A stretch of 64,000 nucleotides of DNA from Geodermatophilus saharensis (GTDB lineage: Bacteria; Actinomycetota; Actinomycetes; Mycobacteriales; Geodermatophilaceae), in the NCBI RefSeq assembly GCF_900188205.1, contig NZ_FZOH01000003.1:518539-582538 (forward strand), in the 5' to 3' direction. Position 1 is the stretch's first letter; every line of letters begins with the position of its first letter. This document shows, in pieces, positions 26,344-37,606 of this stretch. The translations under genes and the position numbers were made by a program. The notes under the pieces were generated by a model. The model was not told where the DNA came from, did no database searches, and saw nothing but the letters and a program-made list of their open reading frames with translations.

Positions 26344-27306
26344 ATGGACGGCGTGACGGCAGGGACCCGGCCCTCGATCTCGCCCTACGCGGCCTTCGAC
26401 CGCGACGCGTGGCGAGCCCTCGCCGGCTCCCGCACGCTGCCGCTGGACGAGGCCGACCTGCGGGCCCTGCGCAGCCTCGGTGACCGCATCGACCTCGACG
26501 AGGTCGCCACCGTGTACCTGCCGCTGGCCGAGCTGCTGGGTCTGCACGTGACGGCCAGCCAGCGGCTGTGGGCGGCGCAGAACCGCTTCCTCGGCGACAC
26601 CACCGCGAAGGTCCCCTACGTCATCGCGGTGGCCGGCAGCGTCGCCGTCGGCAAGAGCACCACCGCCCGGCTGCTGCAGACCCTGCTGGCCGCCGGCCCC
26701 GGCTCGCCGCGGGTCGACCTCGTCACCACCGACGGGTTCCTGTGGCCCAACGCCGTCCTCGAGGCCCGCGGGCTGCTGACCCGCAAGGGCTTCCCCGAGA
26801 GCTACGACCGCCGCGCGCTGGTCCGCTTCCTCGCCGACGTGAAGTCCGGCCGCGGCCAGGTCAGCGCGCCGGTGTACAGCCATCAGTCCTACGACGTCGT
26901 CCCGGGGCAGCGGCAGACCGTCGACCGGCCCGACATCCTCGTGCTCGAGGGGCTCAACGTGCTGCAGGCCGGCCGCCGCGACGACGGCCGGGTGCCCGAG
27001 GTGTTCCTCTCGGACTTCTTCGACTTCTCCGTCTACGTCGACGCCGCCGAGACCGACGTCCAGCAGTGGTACGTCGACCGGTTCCTCGCGCTGCGCCGCA
27101 CCGCCTTCGCCGACACCTCCGCCTACTTCCACCGCTATGCCGACCTCAGCGACGACGACGCCCGCGCCACCGCGCTGTCGATCTGGGCGGCGGTCAACGG
27201 CCCGAACCTGCGGCAGAACATCGCTCCGACCCGGTCGCGGGCGCGGCTGGTGCTGCAGAAGTCCGCCGGCCACTCGGTGCGCCGGATCCTGCTGCGCAAG
27301 CTCTGA
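26344..27306 (+). CDS. coaA: Pantothenate kinase, type I
   Basis: A 320-residue enzyme that phosphorylates pantothenate, the first and controlling step of coenzyme A synthesis. The Walker A loop GSVAVGKST is at residues 98-106; [34 protein letters not shown] and VLEGLNVLQ are all type I CoaA signatures. The C-terminal [10 protein letters not shown] is also conserved. ATG 26344. The gene stands alone and is followed 64 bp later by copy 6 of the 14-bp word. Confidence 0.95.
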   Translation: MDGVTAGTRPSISPYAAFDRDAWRALAGSRTLPLDEADLRALRSLGDRIDLDEVATVYLPLAELLGLHVTASQRLWAAQNRFLGDTTAKVPYVIAVAGSVAVGKSTTARLLQTLLAAGPGSPRVDLVTTDGFLWPNAVLEARGLLTRKGFPESYDRRALVRFLADVKSGRGQVSAPVYSHQSYDVVPGQRQTVDRPDILVLEGLNVLQAGRRDDGRVPEVFLSDFFDFSVYVDAAETDVQQWYVDRFLALRRTAFADTSAYFHRYADLSDDDARATALSIWAAVNGPNLRQNIAPTRSRARLVLQKSAGHSVRRILLRKL

Positions 27307-27369
27307 CCGGCGGCCGGTCCTCGCCGCCTCTCCCCCTTCCGGCCTGGCACCGTGCGGTCGTGCGCCCGA

Positions 27370-27383
27370 GTTGGGGATAACGG
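27370..27383 (+). repeat. 14-bp interspersed word, exact copy 6
   Basis: GTTGGGGATAACGG in the roughly 300-bp gap between coaA and the DUF5999 gene (27307-27607). The rest of the gap contains nothing I recognise beyond general GC-rich sequence. Confidence 0.85.
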
Positions 27384-27607
27384 TCGAGGGCGGGTCGACG
27401 GCCCCGGCACCGCGCTGAGGCGCGGCTGCATGGTCCGTGCCGCCGGCGGCCTCCGCCATGGCGAGGTCTGACGACCCGAACGGGTCAGGTCGTGGGATTC
27501 GTCACTCGGAACACCGCGGCGGCGGGCGCACACTCGGAGACGTCCGGTGACCGGACGCTCACTGCACGTAGACCCGGCACGAGCCGGCCCGATCGGGAGT
27601 CCTCCTG

Positions 27608-27811
27608 ATGTGCGTACACACGACCCCCTGCCCCGACGCCACCAGCGACGCGCGTGACCTCGCCGCGGTCGTGAGCAGCCACCCCGAGCAGGGGTGGAGC
27701 CTGCTGTGCAACGGCGTCGTCCTCTTCGACGACGACGGCGAGCTGCTGCCCGACGGCCGCGCGGTCGCCGACCACCACCAGTGGCGGTGCCCCGGCCTCG
27801 TCTCCGCCTGA
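27608..27811 (+). CDS. DUF5999 family small protein
   Basis: A 67-residue protein starting MCVHTTPCPDA with HPEQGWSLLCNGVVLFDDDGELLPDG, the typical sequence of a small actinobacterial family (DUF5999). Two N-terminal Cys residues and a His could bind metal. Function unknown. ATG 27608; a short GGGAGT lies about ten bases upstream. Confidence 0.8.
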   Translation: MCVHTTPCPDATSDARDLAAVVSSHPEQGWSLLCNGVVLFDDDGELLPDGRAVADHHQWRCPGLVSA

Positions 27812-27856
27812 CCCGGCGGCACGGTCCGGTCGCCCGGCCCGGTCAGCCCGGCCCGA

Positions 27857-28783
27857 TCAGCCCGCGGCGGCCTCGGCGGCCTCGCCCAGCAGGGCGGTGA
27901 ACGCCGCGGGGTCCGGCTCGGCCGCGTCCGGCGCGGCGCTCTGCGCCAGCAGCAGCCCGCGCGCCCCGTCGACGACGAACCCGACCAGCACGCTGTGGCT
28001 CTCCTCGCCGGCCGCCGCCACGGTCAGCTGCACGCCGGCGCTGCGGTCCCCCAGCTGCGGCACGTCCAGGCGGGTCAGCTGCAGCGTCGTGCTCCCGCCC
28101 CACGGGCCGGTCGTGGTGACCGAGGAGCACTGGGCCAGCAGCGCGTCGACGGGCAGCTGCAGCCCCTCGAGCTGCGGGGACTCGGCCAGCACCTGCACCG
28201 TCTGCGTCTGCGGGGTGCGGGCGGCCTGCGAGGCGACGGCCAGGTCGTCGAGCTGGTCGCCGAGAGCGGGCAACGCCTCCAGCGCCGCCTGACAGCCGGC
28301 CGGCTCCACGGTCACCTCACCGGCCCAGTCGTCGTCGCCGTCCCCGTCGTGGTCGCCGTCGTACCAGGGGCCGGGCCAGCCGCCCCACCCTCCCCAGCCA
28401 CCCCAGCCGGAGCCGGCACCGAGCTGGTCGAGGGTGACGCCGACGACGGTCGCGTCCTCGCCGAACGCCGAGGCGGGCAGCAGCCGGTCGCCCAGCTCAC
28501 CGGAGGCGCCCTCCTCGGGCGGGGGCGCGGGGGTGGCCGACGGGGTGCCGGACGCCCCCGGCGCCGACGTCCCGGGCGCGGACGTCCCCGGTGCGGACGT
28601 GCCGGGCGTGGACGTGCCGGGCGCGGAGGACCGCGGCGTCGGCGACGGCGTCGGCGCGGAGCTCTCGTCGGTGGCCGCGGCCGGTGCCAGCTCGTCGGAG
28701 CCCGCGCAGCCCGCCGTCAGCAGCGCCGCGGCGGCCAGCGCCGCACCCGTCGTCCGGACCCGTCGCCGCGTCGTGGCCGCCAT
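27857..28783 (-). CDS. Predicted lipoprotein with a Pro/Thr-rich linker
   Basis: A 308-residue protein: basic N-terminus, hydrophobic core, lipobox LLTAGCAGS (Cys26), so lipid-anchored outside the cell. Residues about 45-85 contain PGTS/APGTS repeats from a 15-bp DNA repeat near 28560-28625, a wall-spanning linker. WGGWGGWGGW and an Asp/Gly-rich stretch (DGDHDGDGDDD) follow, then a C-terminal globular domain of about 150 residues that I do not recognise. ATG 28783. Confidence 0.75.
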   Translation of the reverse strand: MAATTRRRVRTTGAALAAAALLTAGCAGSDELAPAAATDESSAPTPSPTPRSSAPGTSTPGTSAPGTSAPGTSAPGASGTPSATPAPPPEEGASGELGDRLLPASAFGEDATVVGVTLDQLGAGSGWGGWGGWGGWPGPWYDGDHDGDGDDDWAGEVTVEPAGCQAALEALPALGDQLDDLAVASQAARTPQTQTVQVLAESPQLEGLQLPVDALLAQCSSVTTTGPWGGSTTLQLTRLDVPQLGDRSAGVQLTVAAAGEESHSVLVGFVVDGARGLLLAQSAAPDAAEPDPAAFTALLGEAAEAAAG

Positions 28784-28869
28784 GACTGCATGATCCACCG
28801 GCGCGGTGACCTCCCGCACCCTCCGGAGGTCGGAACCGTCCGGTACCCGTGCCACCGGGGGGCCCGCGC

Positions 28870-31875
<3,006 letters not shown>

Positions 31876-31917
31876 TGCCACGACGCTACCAGCGGGCCGC
31901 CGCACCCCCGCGTCCTG

Positions 31918-31937
31918 CCGAGATCGCGCGATCTCGG
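31918..31937. promoter_or_regulatory. 20-bp perfect palindrome, first GAGATC dyad
   Basis: CCGAGATCGCGCGATCTCGG between the MerR gene stop and gcvP start, 43 bp before the gcvP ATG on the minus strand. A related dyad follows 21 bp away. Confidence 0.55.
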
Positions 31938-31958
31938 CGCGCGGGGCTGCGTCGACGC

Positions 31959-31980
31959 GTCGAGATCACGGGATCTCGAC
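31959..31980. promoter_or_regulatory. Second GAGATC dyad upstream of gcvP
   Basis: GTCGAGATC and GATCTCGAC flank ACGG. With the first dyad it forms a pair of CGAGATC/GATCTCG repeats centred about 42 bp apart (four helical turns), fitting either a two-site operator for gcvP or consecutive hairpins ending the merR transcript. Confidence 0.5.
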
Positions 31981-32036
31981 CGGGGCAGGCGGCAGGGGCC
32001 CACCGCGGGCGGTGGGGACCGGGGAGGGGCGCCGGG

Positions 32037-32612
32037 CTAGGCGGGCTGGGCGCGGCGCGCGCGGCGCATCGCCAGCTCGTCGTCGGCGGCGTGCAGCGGG
32101 GCGCCGTCGAGCCGCTCGGCGGGCAGCTCGGCGAGCTCACCGGACAGCTCGCGCAGCGCGCCGGAGACGGCGATGCCGAAGACGCCCTGCCCGCCGGCGA
32201 GCAGGTCGACGACCTCCTCGGCGGAGGTGCACTCGTAGACCGTGGCCCCGTCGGAGAACAGCGTGACGTTGGCGAGGTCCTTGATCCCGCGGTTGCGCAG
32301 GTGGTCCACGGCCTTGCGGATGTTCTGCAGCGACACCCCCGTGTCGAGCAGCCGCTTGACCACCTTCAGCACCAGGATGTCGCGGAACGAGTACAGCCGC
32401 TGGGTGCCCGAGCCGGTCGCACTGCGGACCGAGGGGGCGACCAGGCCGGTACGGGCCCAGTAGTCCAGCTGGCGGTAGGTGATCCCGGCGGCGGCACACG
32501 CCGTCGGGCCGCGGTACCCGACGAGGTCGGTGTCGACCTCGTCGTAGTCCGTCGCCCCCACGGCGGCGTCGCTGAAGAGCTGACCCTGGGAGCCCTCGCT
32601 CTGGTCGCTCAC
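32037..32612 (-). CDS. MerR family regulator, Rv1830-like
   Basis: A 191-residue protein. Residues about 32-105 form a MerR-type winged helix (YRGPTACAAAGITYRQLDYWARTGLV, then YSFRDILVLKVVKRLLDTGVSLQNIRKAV). The C-terminal part, including LFSDGATVYEC, is not a known metal- or drug-binding domain. By position between the bifunctional-nuclease gene and gcvP it corresponds to Rv1830 of Mycobacterium, linked to cell-division control in that genus. GTG 32612 follows GGAGG. The surrounding gene order is conserved. Confidence 0.87.
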   Translation of the reverse strand: MSDQSEGSQGQLFSDAAVGATDYDEVDTDLVGYRGPTACAAAGITYRQLDYWARTGLVAPSVRSATGSGTQRLYSFRDILVLKVVKRLLDTGVSLQNIRKAVDHLRNRGIKDLANVTLFSDGATVYECTSAEEVVDLLAGGQGVFGIAVSGALRELSGELAELPAERLDGAPLHAADDELAMRRARRAQPA

Positions 32613-32836
32613 GTCAGCGGTCCTCCTTCGCGTGCCGTCGCGGGCGCGACGGCCGTCCCGGTCCGATCCGCTTCCCCTCGGATCACACCGGTGTTGTCCG
32701 CGACCGTAAGCCGGGCCCCCAGGGCGGTCAACTGACGCGGGCGGCGTGTCGCAGCACTCACCCCGACCGGGTGGTATCGGCAGGACCGGCGCCGGACTCC
32801 AGTCCGGACGCGACGGACGGGACGCGTGTGACGAAC

Positions 32837-32862
32837 GGGGCGGGTGGGGTCCCACCCGCCCC
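32837..32862. terminator. Hairpin terminator after the DUF151 gene
   Basis: GGGGCGGGTGGG and CCCACCCGCCCC flank GT just downstream (minus strand) of the DUF151 stop at 32870. A 12-bp self-complementary stem with a short loop. Confidence 0.75.
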
Positions 32863-32869
32863 GGGACGG

Positions 32870-33355
32870 TCAGGCGCCGCCGGACCCCGAGCCCGCGCCG
32901 AAGTCCTCCGGCGAGATCTGGTCGAGGAACTCGCGGAACTTCTCGACCTCGTCCTCCTGCTCGTCGGGGATCTCGATCCCCACCTCGTCGAGCAGCTCCT
33001 CGGCGCCGTAGATCGGCGCCCCGGTGCGCACGGCCAGGGCCACGGCGTCCGACGGGCGGGCGCTGACCACGCGGTCGTCGCCGAAGACCAGCTCGGCGAT
33101 GTAGATGCCGTCGCGCATCTCGGTGATGTTGACCGCCTCCAGGGTGGCGCCGAGGGCGCGCACCACCTCGCGCAGCAGGTCGTGGGTCATCGGCCGCGCG
33201 GGCCGGACCCCCTGCTGCTCGAAGGCGATGGCCGCGGCCTCCACCGCACCGATCCAGATGGGGAGGTACCGCTCCCCCTCCGTCTCCTTGAGCAGCAGGA
33301 TCGGCTGGTTGCCGGGCAGCTCGACCCGGACCCCGACGACTCTGAGTTCCTGCAC
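32870..33355 (-). CDS. Bifunctional nuclease family (DUF151/BFN), Rv1829-like
   Basis: A 161-residue protein with MQELRVVGVRVELPGNQPILLLKE, LPIWIGAVEAAAIA and ARPSDAVALAVRTGAPIY, the core of the BFN/DUF151 family (plant homologues have single-strand nuclease activity). The C-terminal third is acidic with a Gly/Ser tail. It sits between two MerR-type genes exactly as Rv1829 does. GTG 33355. Biological role in actinobacteria unclear. Confidence 0.9.
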   Translation of the reverse strand: MQELRVVGVRVELPGNQPILLLKETEGERYLPIWIGAVEAAAIAFEQQGVRPARPMTHDLLREVVRALGATLEAVNITEMRDGIYIAELVFGDDRVVSARPSDAVALAVRTGAPIYGAEELLDEVGIEIPDEQEDEVEKFREFLDQISPEDFGAGSGSGGA

Positions 33356-33450
33356 GGTGTTGCTCCCTCAGCTGCGGCGGTACGGGTGGACACCGGTGCG
33401 CACCGGAGCGGGCGGGCCTCCCGGCGGCGGTGTCCACCGTACGCCCGCAG

Positions 33451-34230
33451 TCACGGGCGCAGGAGGTCCCGGAGGCGCGCCTCGAGCAGGGCTCGGTGCA
33501 GCTGCGCCGACAGCGCCGACAGCTCGGCGAGCTTGTCGGCGGCCCGGGCGCGGGCGTCCTCGGCGCGCGAGCGCAGCACCGGGGCGACCAGCTGCTCGAC
33601 CAGCCCGGCCTCCCGCTCGGCGCCGGTGCGGAAGACCCGCAGGTGCCGCGGCTCGATGCCGTGCCGGGCCAGCCCGGCGGCGGCGCGGGCGATGGGCAGG
33701 TCGCCGGCGGGGTGCCGCCCGTCGGCGTCGGGGGCGAGCAGCCCGAACTGCACGCAGTCGGCCAGCTGCCCCGGCTCGAGACCGGCGGCACGGGCGAAGT
33801 CGGCCGCGCCCAGGAGGGCGTCGGCGTCGGTCCCGGTGTCGGCGGGGGCGGCCGGGACCGCGGCGGCCGCCGGGGACGGCGCGGGGCCCTGCACCGGGGC
33901 CTGCGCCGGCGGGCTGCCGGTGCCGGGCACCGGCAGCCCCCGGTCGAGCGCGTCGAGGTGCTCCTTGATCACCCGCAGCGGCAGGTAGTGGTCCCGCTGG
34001 GCGGTGAGCACGTACCGCAGCCGGTCGACGTCGGCCCGGGAGAACTTCCGGTACCCCGACGGCGTCCGCTGCGGAGCGACCAGCCCCTCGCTCTCGAGGA
34101 ACCGGATCTTGCTGATGGTCACGTCGGGGAAGTCGTCGCGCAGTGCGGTCAGCACCGCCCCGATCGTCAGGCGCGGGGTCCGGACGTCGGCGACGCCGTC
34201 CCCGGACGCGCCGGCAGGCGCTCCCGGCAC
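33451..34230 (-). CDS. MerR family regulator, Rv1828-like
   Basis: A 259-residue protein. The N-terminal winged helix spans residues about 20-95 (LTIGAVLTALRDDFPDVTISKIRFLESEGLV, then SGYRKFSRADVDRLRYVL). A Pro/Ala-rich linker (about 105-130) leads to a C-terminal domain with leucine-rich helices that probably dimerise. It corresponds by order to Rv1828, downstream of garA. Effector unknown. GTG 34230; 17 bp separate it from the garA stop, so they are probably co-transcribed. Confidence 0.86.
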   Translation of the reverse strand: MPGAPAGASGDGVADVRTPRLTIGAVLTALRDDFPDVTISKIRFLESEGLVAPQRTPSGYRKFSRADVDRLRYVLTAQRDHYLPLRVIKEHLDALDRGLPVPGTGSPPAQAPVQGPAPSPAAAAVPAAPADTGTDADALLGAADFARAAGLEPGQLADCVQFGLLAPDADGRHPAGDLPIARAAAGLARHGIEPRHLRVFRTGAEREAGLVEQLVAPVLRSRAEDARARAADKLAELSALSAQLHRALLEARLRDLLRP

Positions 34231-34247
34231 CGGATCAGCGCGCCGCG

Positions 34248-34766
34248 TCAGCGGCCGGCGGGCTCGCCGGTGCGCGGGCCGGTCAGGTAGACGAGGCGGA
34301 ACTTGCCGATCTGCACCTCGTCACCGCCGGCCAGGGTCGCGACGTCGACCGGCTCGCGGTTGACGTAGGTGCCGTTGAGGCTGCCGACGTCGTGCACCGA
34401 GAAGCCGCCGCCCTCGCGGTGGAACTCGACGTGGCGGCGGCTGACGGTCACGTCGTCGAGGAAGATGTCGCTGTCGGGGTGCCGACCGGCGGTGGTGACG
34501 TCCTGGTCGAGCAGGAAGCGGCTGCCGGCGTTCGGGCCGCGCTTGACCACCAGCAGGGCCGACCCGGCCGGCAGGGACTCCACGGCGCCGGCGTGCGCGT
34601 CGGCGCCGGGCTCGACGACCTCGGGGACGTCGCCGGTGTCCTCGCCGCCCACCTTCGGGATGACGCTGGTCGACTCGCCGACCCGCTCCTGGGAGAGGGC
34701 GGCGCCGCACTGCGCGCAGAAGCGACTGCCCTCGGGGTTGTCGTGGCCACAACGAGTGCAGTGCAC
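34248..34766 (-). CDS. garA: FHA-domain protein with N-terminal zinc ribbon (GarA-like)
   Basis: A 172-residue protein. Residues 3-22 (CTRCG and CAQCG) form a double C-x2-C zinc ribbon. A linker of about 45 residues follows, then an FHA domain (residues about 75-160) with AGRHPDSDIFLDDVTVSRRHVEF and LNGTYVN, the phosphothreonine-binding residues. In mycobacteria GarA, phosphorylated by PknB/PknG in an N-terminal TT motif, controls 2-oxoglutarate-metabolising enzymes. Here the linker has ESTSVIP instead of the canonical ETTS, so the phospho-switch may differ. Placement between gcvH and the Rv1828-like gene supports orthology. GTG 34766. Confidence 0.85.
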   Translation of the reverse strand: MHCTRCGHDNPEGSRFCAQCGAALSQERVGESTSVIPKVGGEDTGDVPEVVEPGADAHAGAVESLPAGSALLVVKRGPNAGSRFLLDQDVTTAGRHPDSDIFLDDVTVSRRHVEFHREGGGFSVHDVGSLNGTYVNREPVDVATLAGGDEVQIGKFRLVYLTGPRTGEPAGR

Positions 34767-35025
34767 GTCTGTTCTCCTCCGGTGCAGGGGGCACCGCCGC
34801 GAGCGTTCCTGCCGCGGGCGGCCGGCGGACGACGGTCCGGTCGGTGCCGTCGTGGGTCGGCCGCCGCGGTCGCACGGCGGGCCGTTGGTCATGGAACCAG
34901 CGGTCGTCCCGAGGGTCAACCGGACGTCGAGGTGTCGTCACAGCAGCCCCATGGGCCCGGCCGGGGGCCGGCTCCGGGGGCAGTCTAGTGATCGTCCCGG
35001 GGCGGCCGACGGCGGTGGGGGGCGG

Positions 35026-35430
35026 TCAGGACGCGTCGACGAGCGCCTGGTAGGCGGCCGCGTCGAGCAGGTCGGCGGTGGGGTCGCCGCCGTCCCCGGC
35101 GACGGTGATCTCGACCAGCCAGCCGTCCCCGTAGGGGTCGGCGTTGACCGTCTCGGGGGCGTCGGTGAGGGCCTCGTTGACCGCCGAGACGGTGCCGGCC
35201 ACCGGCGAGTACACGTCGGAGACGGACTTGGTGGACTCCACCTCACCGATCGGGTTGCCGGGGCCCACCTCCTCCCCCACCGCGGGCAGCTGGACGAACA
35301 CGATGTCGCCCAGGGCGTCCTGCGCGTGGTCGGTGATGCCGACCCGGACGACGGTCCCCGCACCCCCGCTCCCCTGCACGAGCGCCCACTCGTGCTGGTC
35401 GGTGTAGCGGCGGTCGTCAGGGGTGGTCAT
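35026..35430 (-). CDS. gcvH: Glycine cleavage system H protein
   Basis: A 134-residue lipoyl-carrier protein. The lipoylated Lys is K68 in VESTKSVSDVYSPV, in the hairpin turn of a lipoyl-type beta-barrel; YTDQHEWAL marks the N-terminus. It shuttles the aminomethyl group from GcvP to GcvT and electrons to lipoamide dehydrogenase. ATG 35430. The 259-bp gap to garA (34767-35025) holds no feature I can name. Confidence 0.95.
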   Translation of the reverse strand: MTTPDDRRYTDQHEWALVQGSGGAGTVVRVGITDHAQDALGDIVFVQLPAVGEEVGPGNPIGEVESTKSVSDVYSPVAGTVSAVNEALTDAPETVNADPYGDGWLVEITVAGDGGDPTADLLDAAAYQALVDAS

Positions 35431-35481
35431 GCGGCGTCGTCTCCGATCGGGGTGGGGTGCCGGCGCCGCGGGGTCGCGGGG

Positions 35482-36360
35482 CTAGTCGCCGGGGTCGGGC
35501 TGAGCGTATTGAGGCTCGTCGAGGGGCCGCAACGCGTCGACGACGACCCGGTCGCGCTGCTCGATGTCCACGCTGCCGCCCTGCCGGCCGACCCGGTCGA
35601 CCACGCCGCCGGGGATGCTCATCGCCGTCCGCAGGTCGGCCGCCGAGCCGATGACGACGATCTCGTAGGGCGCGGTCACCGGCCGGCCGTCGACGCGCAG
35701 GTCGCCCGGGGTGCCGGTGACGGCGGTGGACACGCCCACCCGGACCCCGTCGATCTGCATGGTCTCCGCGCCCGCGCCGCGCAGCTCCTGCACGGCGTCG
35801 AGCAGGTCGGCCACCCGCACCCGGCCCTCCGGGTCGCGGACGGTGATCACCAGGCCCGGCCCCTCGGCGGCGACGGTGCCGTTGAGGACGGCCAGGGCGT
35901 CGGCGCGGGAGCGGGCGTCCTCGAGGGCGGCGGCCGAGCGGCTGTCGGTGTCGGACAGCTCGCGCAGCGCGCCGCGCTGGTCGGCGATCTGGGCGCGCAG
36001 CCGGTCCTCCTCGCTGTCGAGGTCGTCGAGGATGGCGACCAGCTCCTCCTCGCGGGCGCCCTCCAGCGCCTGCCCGGTGTCGGTGCTGCGCACCTGGACG
36101 GCGATCGCGAAGCCGAGCAGCGCGGTGAGCACGGCGATGAGGGACCCCGCGACCAGCGACCGGCGCCGCTGCGGCCGCGCGCCGTCCGGCGGCACGGGGG
36201 CGGCGGGAGCCGGGACGTCGGGCGCCGTAGCCGGGACGTCCGAGGCCGGGGCGTCCGAGGCCGGGGCGTCGGGGGCCGGGTCCGCGGGAGCACGCCGCGG
36301 GACGTCGTCGGGCGCGCCGTCGTCCGGGACGGCGTCGCCGGGGCGCGGGGCGTCGGTCAT
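35482..36360 (-). CDS. DUF881 family membrane protein, Rv1825-like
   Basis: A 292-residue protein. Residues 1-65 are an Asp/Pro/Ala-rich cytosolic tail with short repeats, followed by one membrane helix (about 68-90), a coiled-coil stretch (ALEGAREEELVAILDDLDSEEDRLRAQI), and an extracellular DUF881 domain with GPGLVITVRD, AGAETMQIDGVRV and APYEIVVIG. Related proteins are linked to cell-wall or division processes in mycobacteria. ATG 36360 overlaps the sbp stop (ATGA). Confidence 0.88.
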   Translation of the reverse strand: MTDAPRPGDAVPDDGAPDDVPRRAPADPAPDAPASDAPASDVPATAPDVPAPAAPVPPDGARPQRRRSLVAGSLIAVLTALLGFAIAVQVRSTDTGQALEGAREEELVAILDDLDSEEDRLRAQIADQRGALRELSDTDSRSAAALEDARSRADALAVLNGTVAAEGPGLVITVRDPEGRVRVADLLDAVQELRGAGAETMQIDGVRVGVSTAVTGTPGDLRVDGRPVTAPYEIVVIGSAADLRTAMSIPGGVVDRVGRQGGSVDIEQRDRVVVDALRPLDEPQYAQPDPGD

Positions 36361-36689
36361 GCCCGGAACAGGTGCCGGCGGATGGCCGCGGCGTTGCCGA
36401 AGATGCGGATGCCGAGCACGACGACCACGGCCGTCGACAGCTGCGCGCCCACCCCGAGCTGATCGCCGAGGAAGACGATCAGCGCGGCGACGACGACGTT
36501 CGACACGAACGAGATGACGAACACCTTGGCGTCGAAGATCCCGTCGAGGGAGGCACGGGCGCCGCCGAAGACCGCGTCGAGCGCGGCGACCACCGCGATC
36601 GGCAGGTAGGGCTGCAGCCACAGCGGGACGGTCGGGTCGAGGACGAGGCCGAGGGCGATGCCGACGGCCAGGCCGATGACGGGGATCAC
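36357..36689 (-). CDS. sbp: Small basic protein (DUF1290)
   Basis: A 110-residue membrane protein with three hydrophobic segments (IPVIGLAVGIALGLV, YLPIAVVAALDAVFGG and VVVAALIVFLGDQLG) and a basic C-terminus (IRRHLFRA). This is the conserved Sbp/DUF1290 family, which lies between two DUF881 genes in many Gram-positives, including the Rv1823-Rv1825 block. GTG 36689 is 4 bp from the upstream DUF881 stop. Role unknown. Confidence 0.88.
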   Translation of the reverse strand: MIPVIGLAVGIALGLVLDPTVPLWLQPYLPIAVVAALDAVFGGARASLDGIFDAKVFVISFVSNVVVAALIVFLGDQLGVGAQLSTAVVVVLGIRIFGNAAAIRRHLFRA

Positions 36690-36692
36690 CGG

Positions 36693-37574
36693 TCAGTCCC
36701 CCGTCGCGCCGTCGTCGGCCGGCGGCCCGCCGGCGGGGGTGGCGGAGCGCAGTTCGGGGATCCCCCCGGCGGGCACGGACAGCTCGTCCTCCTGGGCGAA
36801 CTCGAAGCGCAGGTCGTAGACCTCGGAGATGGCGGCGAGCGCGCCGACCTCGGGGCTGGCCAGGAACTGCGACCGCAGGTCGTCCGGGTCGCCGATCGCG
36901 CTGACGAGGTAGGGGTTGGTGACCGGGCGGAAGTCGACGAGGACCGCCTCCCCGGCGAAGCGGATCGCCGAGGTCGGGCCCAGCCGCTGGCCGTTGATGG
37001 CGACCGCCTCGGCACCGGCGGCCCACAGCGCGTTGACCACCAGCTGCAGGTCGCCGTCCTGGACCCGGCCGCGGGCGTCGTCCGGGGTGCCGCCGCCCAC
37101 CGGGTCGGCGTCGGCGTCGGCCTCGGCGTTGGCGAGAGTGACCAGCAGGCCGGGCCCGGTGACGGCGACCAGCCCGGCGGCGAGCTCGGCGGCGTGCAGG
37201 TCGTCGATGGCGCGCTGGCCGCCGGCGCTGGCCGCCAGCGCGTCCGCGCGGGCAGCGGTCACCTCGTCGCGCAGCCGCTCGAGCTCGGCGGTGAGGTCGT
37301 CGGCGGTGGCCGACTGCACCTGGATCTCGTCGACCAGCTCGGCGCGGACCTGCTCGCGGCCCTCGGCGCCGGTGGCGGCCTGGTCGTAGGTGACGGCCGA
37401 CAGCAGCCCCGCGCCGGCCATGGTGGCGGCGACGGCGAGCGGGCCGACACGGCGGCGCCGGGCCGGCCGGTCGGGCGCTCCGGCGGCCGCCCGGGCCCGG
37501 CGGGCCTCGGCCGCGCGGGCGTAGGCGGGGTCGAGGGTCTCGGCGAGCACCTGGTCGAGCAGCGAGGCGCCCAT
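36693..37574 (-). CDS. DUF881 family membrane protein, Rv1823-like
   Basis: A 293-residue protein: cytosolic basic N-terminus, one membrane helix (about 44-62), a coiled coil (about 70-120), and a DUF881 domain with TGPGLLVTLANA, AGAEAVAINGQRL and NPYLVSAIG. It and the 35482 protein may form a complex with Sbp at the cell membrane. ATG 37574. Acidic, Pro/Gly-rich C-terminus. Confidence 0.87.
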   Translation of the reverse strand: MGASLLDQVLAETLDPAYARAAEARRARAAAGAPDRPARRRRVGPLAVAATMAGAGLLSAVTYDQAATGAEGREQVRAELVDEIQVQSATADDLTAELERLRDEVTAARADALAASAGGQRAIDDLHAAELAAGLVAVTGPGLLVTLANAEADADADPVGGGTPDDARGRVQDGDLQLVVNALWAAGAEAVAINGQRLGPTSAIRFAGEAVLVDFRPVTNPYLVSAIGDPDDLRSQFLASPEVGALAAISEVYDLRFEFAQEDELSVPAGGIPELRSATPAGGPPADDGATGD

Positions 37575-37606
37575 CGAGTGCGGGCCGCCCGCGCGCCGGG
37601 CGGTGG

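Noticed and set aside
32037..33791. A single 584-codon gene spanning the MerR and DUF151 region
   Set aside because: The frame simply stays open upstream of the MerR gene; the DUF151 gene is clear in another frame.
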